From Corallococcus sp. CA053C (GTDB lineage Bacteria; Myxococcota; Myxococcia; Myxococcales; Myxococcaceae): a stretch of DNA of 57,863 nucleotides. The notes below the pieces were generated by a model, which was not told the DNA's origin, did not search any database, and saw only the letters and a program-made list of their open reading frames with translations. Each line of letters opens with the position of its first letter. Positions within the stretch are counted from its first letter, which is position 1. Shown in pieces: positions 8,935-16,082 of the stretch. The position numbers were made by a program, and so were the translations under genes. The DNA lies in assembly GCF_003611675.1 (NCBI RefSeq), contig NZ_RAWA01000017.1, positions 1 to 57,863 of the forward strand, written 5' to 3'.

Positions 8935-8967
8935 CCCCCCCTTCGACGCGGGGTCGAAGGAGGGGGG
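8935..8967 (-). terminator. Strong hairpin between the M19-like and lipoprotein genes
   Basis: The arms CCCCCC-C-TTCGAC and GTCGAA-GG-a-GGGGGG pair over about 13 bases with one bulged A and a 5-base loop. It lies after the stop of the minus-strand M19-like gene and just before the start of the minus-strand lipoprotein. There is no T-tract after the stem on the minus strand, so it is not a canonical intrinsic terminator. It may instead stabilise the RNA or modulate translation of the lipoprotein mRNA. Confidence 0.4.
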
Positions 8968-9053
8968 CAAGGATGGTCATGCCCCCGGAGCCACGAACGT
9001 GCCTTCGAGGGAGGGCCCGGGTGGGCTGGAGGACACCCCTCCGCGTCACCGCA

Positions 9054-11087
9054 TCAGGTGCACATCAACCAGGAGCACTTGCCCGACTGGCACTCGCGGC
9101 CGGTGGAGCAGATGGAGCCCCGGGCCCGCTTGTCCACGCACTTGCCGGAGTTGAGCCCCCAGCCGCAGAACTGGCCGGTGGCGCAGTGCGTGTCGGTGGT
9201 GCAGATGCAGCTGCCCGGGATGTCGCCGCAGTCGTCGAGCGCGTTGCACGAGCCGCTGCGGCACTCCTGGTCGAAGCGGCAGGTCTCGGAGACGAACTTC
9301 GTGGCGGGCGCGTACGCCTTGCCGCAGATCTGCGGGTAGGCCGCTTCACGGGTGGACTTGGGGACGTAGGCCGCGACCCCTCCGGTGTCGATGTCCGCCG
9401 CCGCGTCCGCCATGCCGGAGCGGGCGGTGTTCGCGCGCTCCCACATCCGGATGAAGTTCTCCGCGGAGCCCTCCAGGCCGGTGGTGTTGACGCCGAGCTG
9501 CTTCAGGTCGCGCACCACGTCCGGCAGCAGGCCCACGTGCGCGAGGCCGTAGATGTCGAAGTCGGTGCCCAGGCGCGCGGGCCCGGACACGCGCTGCTGC
9601 TCGCGCTGGGTGTCGGCCTCCGCGCGGAAGCCGGCGGAGCAGGCGCCGAAGTCACCGAAGCGCGGCCGCGTCTGCTGGATGAAGCCGTTCAGGTCCGCGC
9701 CGAAGCCCATGTTGACCTTGAGGCCCTGGCGGCCGAACTCGTACGCCTGCGCGAGCGAGCGCGTGGAGCCCTGGCAGGTGTTGGCCACGGTCGTGCGGGT
9801 GTAGGCGCGCGTCTCGTCATGCGCGGTGCGCAGGCCGAACATGCCGCCCGTCTGGCGCACGTAGCGCACCACCCAGGAGGGCGTCGTCTTCTCGTTGGCG
9901 GCGAGGTCCGGGTTCATCACCTCGCGGAAGTGGCCGTGGGAGATGAACAGCGGGTAGTAGGTGTTCGCCTGCGACACGGCGAACGCGTCCTGCACGCTCT
10001 TCTCGGACATATGGGCCATGTCGATGAGCATCCCCTTGCCCATCATCTCCTGGACCAGCGCCTTGCCGTCCGCGGTGAGGCCCTTGGTGTTGCGGCAGTT
10101 CGCGTCCACGTCGAAGCCGAGCGTGAAGCCGGGGCCGGTGATGCCGCAGTCGGTGTCGATGTGGCAGTTCTCCAGGAACTGGGCGACCTGGAAGATGGCG
10201 TTGTGCGGCGCCGCGCCACCGAAGCGGTTGTCCAGCTGGTGCACGGGCTGCAGCGAGCGCACGCCCAGCGAGTGGACGCGGTTGAGCTCCGCGCGCCAGT
10301 CCTTGGAGCCGAACAGCTTGGACGATTCAATGGACAGCACCATGGCGAGCTTGCCGGCGGCGATGATCTGCCGGGCGTGCGCGGGCGACAGCGCGATCTC
10401 CGCCCAGTCCGTGCGCGCGTCGAAGTCGCGGGCCATCTGGAGCTGCACGTCCACGTCCGTCATCTCGTCGCAGGGCCGCTTGAGGTTCTGGTACGGCAGC
10501 GCCTTGCAGAGGAACTCGTTGCTGACGAGCGACACCATCACCAGGGACATGCCGCCCTGCTTCGCCTGCTGGAGCCAGCCCTCCCACGCCTGCTGATGCG
10601 CGATGGTGTCCCAGCGGGGCCACTGCGTGGGCACGTCCTTGCGGCCCAGGTGCAGGCCGGTGTCGCCCTCGGTGCCCTCCGCCTGGCCGATGACCTCCGA
10701 GGCCACCGCGCCGCCGACGCCGAAGATGTCCGACAGGACGGGCACGCCGCTCAGGTTCACGCTGCCCGAGTTGGGACAGAGGTTGAGCATGTCGCGCAGG
10801 TCCATGCGGACACGGGCATGGTCGCTCTCCGGCTCCCCGCCGTCACAGCTCGCGAGCGTGCCGGTGTGACCGCCATGGAACCAGCCGCCGCCAAAGGCCT
10901 CCTCGGCGAACATGTGGTGGTGCATCTCCGCGAAGCCGCCCACGGCCAGCGGCTGCGCCACCGCTTCGGGCGCGACGGGTGGAGCGGCGGGCTCATCAGC
11001 GACGGGCCCACAGCCGAGGGCGAAGGCCGAAGCGGCGAGCCATGGGGAGAACAGGCGACGGGAGACGGTTCGGGAACGACGCTGCAT
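9054..11087 (-). CDS. Peptidase M19 (membrane dipeptidase)-like lipoprotein with Cys-rich tail
   Basis: Predicted exported protein of 677 residues. From the ATG at 11087 it has an Arg-rich n-region, a hydrophobic core and a probable lipobox ALGC (Cys 26). The body resembles renal-dipeptidase/M19 metal-dependent hydrolases (TIM barrel). Metal-site-like motifs are AEMHHHMFAEE near the N-terminus, IDMAHMSEKS and LFISHGHFREVMN. The last roughly 90 residues are Cys-rich (CRFDQECRSGSCNALDDC, CICTTDTHCATGQFCG, CSTGRECQSGKC). This resembles the short disulfide modules seen on many myxobacterial secreted proteins. The protein is longer than classical membrane dipeptidases because of an N-terminal insertion and this tail. 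A -10-like TATAAT lies about 70 bases upstream on the minus strand. The substrate is unknown; peptide or D-amino-acid dipeptide hydrolysis is the family role. Confidence 0.85.
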   Translation of the reverse strand: MQRRSRTVSRRLFSPWLAASAFALGCGPVADEPAAPPVAPEAVAQPLAVGGFAEMHHHMFAEEAFGGGWFHGGHTGTLASCDGGEPESDHARVRMDLRDMLNLCPNSGSVNLSGVPVLSDIFGVGGAVASEVIGQAEGTEGDTGLHLGRKDVPTQWPRWDTIAHQQAWEGWLQQAKQGGMSLVMVSLVSNEFLCKALPYQNLKRPCDEMTDVDVQLQMARDFDARTDWAEIALSPAHARQIIAAGKLAMVLSIESSKLFGSKDWRAELNRVHSLGVRSLQPVHQLDNRFGGAAPHNAIFQVAQFLENCHIDTDCGITGPGFTLGFDVDANCRNTKGLTADGKALVQEMMGKGMLIDMAHMSEKSVQDAFAVSQANTYYPLFISHGHFREVMNPDLAANEKTTPSWVVRYVRQTGGMFGLRTAHDETRAYTRTTVANTCQGSTRSLAQAYEFGRQGLKVNMGFGADLNGFIQQTRPRFGDFGACSAGFRAEADTQREQQRVSGPARLGTDFDIYGLAHVGLLPDVVRDLKQLGVNTTGLEGSAENFIRMWERANTARSGMADAAADIDTGGVAAYVPKSTREAAYPQICGKAYAPATKFVSETCRFDQECRSGSCNALDDCGDIPGSCICTTDTHCATGQFCGWGLNSGKCVDKRARGSICSTGRECQSGKCSWLMCT

Positions 11088-11157
11088 GGGTGCACCTTTC
11101 GAGGGGAGAGGCACACCGGGCGTATCAGCAACGGTTCCAGGTAATCAATTATCCCCC

Positions 11158-11163
11158 ATTATA
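11158..11163 (-). promoter_or_regulatory. Consensus -10 box (TATAAT) in an A+T-rich patch
   Basis: Reading the minus strand, 11163-11158 is a perfect TATAAT in a locally A+T-rich stretch (11141-11171), unusual in this GC-rich sequence. It is placed to drive the M19-like gene starting at 11087. No clear -35 was found at 16-18 bases. On the plus strand the overlapping TATACT (11160-11165) could equally serve the decayed tectonin gene. Confidence 0.35.
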
Positions 11164-11258
11164 CTTGGTATGACGGCGCACGGTCGCTGGCATGCGGCGT
11201 GCTCTTGGGCGGTCCGCGTCATGAAGCAGACCCCCTACCGGAAGAGGACCTGAAGCAC

Positions 11259-12026
11259 ATGAAGACCTAATCGAAACCCCTGAGCGTCGCGGCGCTCGCG
11301 CTGGGCTTGCTGGTGCTGGTGGCCGCACCGCGCGCCGAAGCGCAGCTGACGCCCACGGCCGCGCAGGTCCCGTCGAATGCGCCGCCCGCCATTCCCGCGG
11401 GGACGAAGGTGACGTGCACGCCGGGGCCCGGCACGGGGGCCGCGTCCCCCACCTGACCCGTGATCCAATGGGGCGGCTACACCTACTGGGCCTTCAGCTA
11501 TGGGGACAACCGCGTCTCCATGGGCATCGTGGCCTACGACGCGGCGGGCAAGGTCGTCGCGCAGTGGGAGAAGCCGGGCGCGCGCTACGTGTATGCCATT
11601 GCCGTGGACCCCACTGGCAGGAACGTGATCCTCGCCGGTCAGTCGGACGCGAAGCTCACCGTGAAGTGGAGCGACCTGTTCCCGCCGGTCGCGCCGCCCG
11701 TGACGCCGCGCTGGGAGCTGGTGCTGGTGCTGGTGGCGGGGCCCGTGGGCGCCACGCTGAAGCAGGTCTCGGTGGGCAGCGCCAACGCCGTCTGAGGGCT
11801 GGATACAGGGGGCTTCCCCTGGAAGTGGAACGGACTGGCCTGGGAGAAGAAGGCCGGCACCGTCAGCACCCTCTCCGTCTCCTCCGACGGCACCGTGTGG
11901 GCGACGAACCCGCCCGACTCGCTGCGCGTGCTGAAGCTGGATGTGGCCAACAACAAGTGGACCTGGAACCTCCCCACCGGGAAGAAGCAGGAGGGGCTCG
12001 AAGAACCCTCAGCCATTCCGAAATGA
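11259..12026 (+). pseudogene. Decayed secreted tectonin-like protein gene, three in-frame stops
   Basis: One continuous frame of 255 codons runs from the ATG at 11259 to the final TGA at 12024. It is interrupted by TAA at 11268, TGA at 11454 and TGA at 11793, with no frameshift. Read through, it starts MKT, then a stop, then SKPLSVAALALGLLVLVAA, a typical signal peptide ending AEA. A middle domain (QWGGYTYWAFSY, DNRVSMGIVAYD, QWEKPGARYVYAIAVD) follows, then tectonin-type propeller repeats (LKQVSVGSANAV-stop-GLDTGGFPWKWNG, STLSVSSDGTVWATN). In tectonin repeats the residue at the third stop is normally Trp (TGG to TGA). CTGGTG is present three times in a row at 11718-11735, which looks like slippage. 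The remaining substitutions keep protein-like character, so inactivation is probably recent. Family members are lectin-like surface proteins; this copy should give no full product. Confidence 0.8.
11703..11744 (+). repeat. Left copy of a segment repeated after the helicase operon
   Basis: Encodes TPRWELVLVLVAGP within the tectonin pseudogene. The right partner at 22165-22194 would encode TARWELVAGP. The two differ by two substitutions and two extra CTGGTG units here. Together they bracket the five-gene helicase/Clp/radical SAM operon. Confidence 0.5.
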
Positions 12027-12134
12027 CTCTGGGGCGTCGAATCGGCCCCAGGGAAACCATTGCATGAACTCCAGCGAGGGCTTGCCTGGCGATGAGGCTT
12101 TGCGGCCAGAATCACATCCTCGCGAGGGGGACGC

Positions 12135-15100
12135 ATGGCACTCATGGACGACTTCCTGTTTCGCACTCACGACTTGGAGGTTGCTTCAACGGGCGCAGCG
12201 TCAGGCCAGGACACGACCTCGCCACGCGCCTTCACACGCTTCTGCCTTGAGTTCGATGAGGCCGCGTCCGAAAAGTCCGCGGCAGCGAACGACTTCCTCC
12301 AGCGGCACCAGGAGGCGCTGGGCCTGAACCACGGAGAAGGCTCCCTGCTGTCCCGGTTCCTTCAGCGGGTGTGGCCCAACGGAGTCCCCGCCACCCTCAT
12401 CGCCTCCAACATTGGCGACGACCGCCAGCCCCACAATTGGCTGCTGCGCCCCGTGAGTTGGGGCCCCCTTGCTTCAAGCCATGCCTCCGCGCATCAGACG
12501 CTTGGCATGGAGGTCTGCCGCCGTCAGGGCCGACTCGTGGTGACACGCTTCGAAGTAACGCCACACGTGCTTCCACGAGGCCACGAACAGGTCTTCACCG
12601 CACCCATGCTCTGGAACCCCCAGGAGCAGTGGATGCAAGCCGAGGATCTGAAGGCGCTCGGGCAGATGCCCTTTCATCGCGAGAAGACACGCCGCCGGCT
12701 TGAGCTCTGGCGTGAGTACCTTCAATGGAAGGAGAAGCTCGTCAAGGAGCAGCAGATCAAGGTGCCCTACCTGGCATGGTCCTGGGTGGACACCCACCGG
12801 TTGGTCTTCTTCATCAAGGGCCCGGTTCCAGGCCCTCGGGGCCTCGTCGGCCAGGAGCTCGGCGCGACTCCACCGGAGGAGAAGGAGGACACCGGTGTCG
12901 TTGACCCCGCCAGGAAGTCGCGCCGGCGCAGTGCCGACGCAGTGGCGTTGGGAGAGGTGGAGAAGGTCGGCCCCCTTTCCACGTACAACACGCCTGCGCT
13001 CCAGCGCTGGGAAGGCGTACGGAAGGACAATGCACCGCAAGGTCAGCTCATCCTTCTGCTGGATGAAGACGTCGCGGAGCGCCTCCAACAAAAGGAAGGA
13101 CTGATCCCCGAGCAAGGGGTTCTCGTTTCCTCCCTCGGAGGGGACCTCGCGCCGCTTCTCAATCAGCGACAGGCCATCCAACGGCTCCAGAACAGCCAGG
13201 GCTTCTGTCCCCGGCTCGCGGACTTCCTCTTCACCGCCACGAGCGCGAGCGTGCCCACGGCTCCTGCTCCTGAATGGGTCGCCCTGCCCGGGACCCGAGC
13301 GCTGAACCAGGGACAGGTGGAGGCCGTGACAAAGGCCCTGGCCGCACCGGACCTCTGTCTCATCCAGGGGCCGCCGGGAACGGGCAAGACCACGGTCATC
13401 GCGGAGCTGTGCCTGCGGGTGACCGCCGAGGGAGGTCGCGTCCTCGTGGCCTCCCAGACCAACCTCGCGGTGGACAATGCACTCAGCCGGCTCGCGGATC
13501 GCCCGAACATCCGTCGCCTGCGCCTGGGGAATGCCGACAAGGTCGACGAGGACTTCAAGGACTTCCTGGCCGAACACGTGGTGGACCGTTGGTTCGCCAC
13601 CATCGCCGAAGCCTGCACGGAGCGGATCGATGAAACCGACCGGCTTGAGTCCGCGCAAGTTCGTACCCGTCAGGGATTGGAACAGCTCCGCCATTCCTTG
13701 AAGGACCATGAGGCCTCCCATGCGGCATGGACGCGGCTGGAAGAGCGGCTCACCGAGGCGAGACACAGCCAGGGCGCGGCCTACCGCCAGGTGCAGAGGG
13801 CGCAGGAACAGCGGGACGCCACCCATCACCATGCGGAGCTGCTGCGGTCCCTCCAGGCCTGGGCAGATGGAAGTGGGGGCCCTCCCACCGTCCCGGAGAC
13901 CTTCTCACTTCCGGAGCTCGACGAGCTCGTGCGTGAAGTGCGCGCCGACCTTTCACCGGAGGATCCGGTCAGGACGCGGGGAGGACTGCAGCTTCTGGAC
14001 GCTGTCGGGAGTCGCGATGGAACGCTGGAGCCACTGCGGCGCCTGATGGCGGAAGGGCGGCGGCTTTGTGAAGAGGGCGTTCCTGGAGCTGCCCAGGACG
14101 AGCTGACGGCCCTGCGAGCTCAACGAGATCGGCTCGCCCGGTCCGAGGACGAGGCAGAGACCCTCCAGCTCCCCGCATTGAATCGGAGGATCAAGCAGCT
14201 CCAGGGAGAGGAATGGGCCGGGTTCACGAAGCAACTCGACCTGCTCGCCCTCCGCTGCTGGGGGGCCCCGATTCCCCTCTGCGTACAACACCTGACCGAT
14301 GCGCTCCGGCCGAACGTCCAGCTGCTGCAGCAGCTCGATGCGCTCGAGCGTCTCATCGCCCACACCGAGGCGGCCTGCGCGCGGAGCCAGCAGGCACGGC
14401 GGACGCTGTCGTCGGTCCTTGGCACGCGGAGCGGTGAAGCCGTGGCACGCGCGGAGGAGGCGGTGCGTGCGCTGCGGACGGCCGAGGTCGCGCGCGGGCA
14501 TCTCCAAGCGGAATCCAAGGGGCTGCGGGATGACCAACGCGCACGTCAGCAGGAGGTTGATGCGGCGCGCGAGCGCTGGAGTGAAGCCTGGCGCGCCCTG
14601 CACCCCGCGATGGACCCTCCCCCGCCGGTGCCATCATCCACGGCCTTCGAGGCCGCGGCCCAGCAGGTGCGGACGGCCCAACAAGCGGCAGCGCCCCACC
14701 TCTTGCGACGCAAGCAATGGCACGAGGTCCAACACGAGTGGCGAGAGCGACTGGGTCAGGCTTCGGATTCGGACCGCGACCAGCTTCAATCGCTCTACGT
14801 CCGGCACGCCAACGTCGTGGGGATGACGTGCAACGAGGCTGGCAAGAAGCAGCACTTCCAGGCTCCTGACTTCCGGCCGTTCGACATGGTCATCATCGAC
14901 GAGGTGAGCAAGGCCACGCCGACCGAGCTCATCATGCCCATGATGCTGGGCCGCAAGGTCGTGCTCGTGGGAGACCACCGTCAGCTCCCGCCCATGTTCC
15001 GGGAGAGAGAAGCAAGCTTCGCGGAAGCCCAGGCCGAAGGGGGGATAGAACCCGCCATCTTCCGGAAGTACCAGCGACTGGTGACGGCGAGCCTCTTCCA

Positions 15101-16082
15101 GGAGCTGTTCGAAGCCGCGCCCCCTGAGCTCAGGGCCATGCTCTGGGTGCAGTACCGCATGCATCCCCAGGTGATGGACGCGGTCAACGAATTCTATGGG
15201 GGAAGGCTCCAACCCGGCGCGAGTCCGGGAGATGCGAATCCACGGCAGACACTCGACAGGCAGCGCCAGCACCACCTGCGCATCCCGGATGATCACGGCG
15301 GCCTGTTCCTGGAGCCCCACCAGCACCTGTTGTGGGTGGACTCCTCGAAGGATGCGCGAGACCGCCCCCACTGGGAGGAGCAACGCGGAACCTCCAAGGT
15401 GAATCGTCTCGAGGTGGAGCTGGTGATGGCAACCCTCCGTCGCCTCAACGATGCGCTCCTGGAACGGGGCTACGGCCAATGCGTCGAGCTACGAGTTGAA
15501 CCTCCGGATGCTGGCATGCCCCTGCGCGACTTCGTCCGGTACCGACTGGCCCGTCCACACGAGGCCACGCTCGACGATCTCTTCGCGGAGAAGCGGATCC
15601 GCATCCAGGGGCGTTCGCGGAAGCCGGAGGACTCCGTCCAACGGGGGGACCTCGTCAATGTGGACGCCCGTCGGCAGATCGGAGTCATCACCTTCTACGG
15701 CGCCCAGCTCAAGGCGCTCCGCGAGGCCATTGATCGCAAGCGGAGTGAGCTTGATGCGCTTGAGGTGCGGGCCAACACGGTCGACCGGTTCCAGGGCATG
15801 GAACGCCCCATCATCATCGCGAGCCTCGTCCGCTCGGCGCGGGGCAACCTGGGTGAGTTCGTTCGTCAGTTCCAGCGCATCAACGTGGGGTTCTCCCGCG
15901 CCCAGGAGCTGTTGGTCATCGTCGGCGCCGCGGACACCTTCAAGCGCGCGCTCATCGAGCTGCCCCCCTTGGAACAGGCTGGGGCGCAGGTAGCGCCCGA
16001 ACAGAAGGCCGTCTACGAGCGCATCCTCGGCATCGCGACACGCGCGGGAGGGCGGCGCCATGCAAGGCAAGTCCTCTCCTGA
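12135..16082 (+). CDS. Upf1/Dna2-like superfamily 1 helicase with coiled-coil insert
   Basis: Large cytoplasmic NTP-dependent DNA or RNA helicase, 1315 residues. ATG at 12135 follows GAGGGGG. Residues 1-380 are an N-terminal region I do not recognise. The helicase core begins with LNQGQVEAVTKAL (Q-motif-like). Walker A GPPGTGKTT is at 412-420. A Glu/Arg/Gln-rich coiled-coil insert spans roughly 500-860. Then come Walker B IIDEVSKATP (Asp near 922), VGDHRQLPP, VQYRMHPQVMDAV, DRFQGMERPIIIASLV and INVGFSRAQELLVIVG. This order is that of the AAA_11/AAA_12 (Upf1/Dna2/Nam7-like) group. First gene of a five-gene operon; its end overlaps the next gene by 23 bases. The company it keeps suggests a conflict/defence or nucleic-acid stress role (inference). 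Confidence 0.92.
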   Translation: MALMDDFLFRTHDLEVASTGAASGQDTTSPRAFTRFCLEFDEAASEKSAAANDFLQRHQEALGLNHGEGSLLSRFLQRVWPNGVPATLIASNIGDDRQPHNWLLRPVSWGPLASSHASAHQTLGMEVCRRQGRLVVTRFEVTPHVLPRGHEQVFTAPMLWNPQEQWMQAEDLKALGQMPFHREKTRRRLELWREYLQWKEKLVKEQQIKVPYLAWSWVDTHRLVFFIKGPVPGPRGLVGQELGATPPEEKEDTGVVDPARKSRRRSADAVALGEVEKVGPLSTYNTPALQRWEGVRKDNAPQGQLILLLDEDVAERLQQKEGLIPEQGVLVSSLGGDLAPLLNQRQAIQRLQNSQGFCPRLADFLFTATSASVPTAPAPEWVALPGTRALNQGQVEAVTKALAAPDLCLIQGPPGTGKTTVIAELCLRVTAEGGRVLVASQTNLAVDNALSRLADRPNIRRLRLGNADKVDEDFKDFLAEHVVDRWFATIAEACTERIDETDRLESAQVRTRQGLEQLRHSLKDHEASHAAWTRLEERLTEARHSQGAAYRQVQRAQEQRDATHHHAELLRSLQAWADGSGGPPTVPETFSLPELDELVREVRADLSPEDPVRTRGGLQLLDAVGSRDGTLEPLRRLMAEGRRLCEEGVPGAAQDELTALRAQRDRLARSEDEAETLQLPALNRRIKQLQGEEWAGFTKQLDLLALRCWGAPIPLCVQHLTDALRPNVQLLQQLDALERLIAHTEAACARSQQARRTLSSVLGTRSGEAVARAEEAVRALRTAEVARGHLQAESKGLRDDQRARQQEVDAARERWSEAWRALHPAMDPPPPVPSSTAFEAAAQQVRTAQQAAAPHLLRRKQWHEVQHEWRERLGQASDSDRDQLQSLYVRHANVVGMTCNEAGKKQHFQAPDFRPFDMVIIDEVSKATPTELIMPMMLGRKVVLVGDHRQLPPMFREREASFAEAQAEGGIEPAIFRKYQRLVTASLFQELFEAAPPELRAMLWVQYRMHPQVMDAVNEFYGGRLQPGASPGDANPRQTLDRQRQHHLRIPDDHGGLFLEPHQHLLWVDSSKDARDRPHWEEQRGTSKVNRLEVELVMATLRRLNDALLERGYGQCVELRVEPPDAGMPLRDFVRYRLARPHEATLDDLFAEKRIRIQGRSRKPEDSVQRGDLVNVDARRQIGVITFYGAQLKALREAIDRKRSELDALEVRANTVDRFQGMERPIIIASLVRSARGNLGEFVRQFQRINVGFSRAQELLVIVGAADTFKRALIELPPLEQAGAQVAPEQKAVYERILGIATRAGGRRHARQVLS

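Noticed and set aside
11221-11253. Short frame from ATG 11221 (MKQTPYRKRT) upstream of the tectonin pseudogene
   Set aside because: Ten codons with no strong ribosome site; a leader peptide cannot be supported.
11259-12026. Selenocysteine or TGA recoding as explanation for the internal stops
   Set aside because: One stop is TAA, no SECIS-like element was seen, and TGA serves as the normal terminator of neighbouring genes. Pseudogene is simpler.
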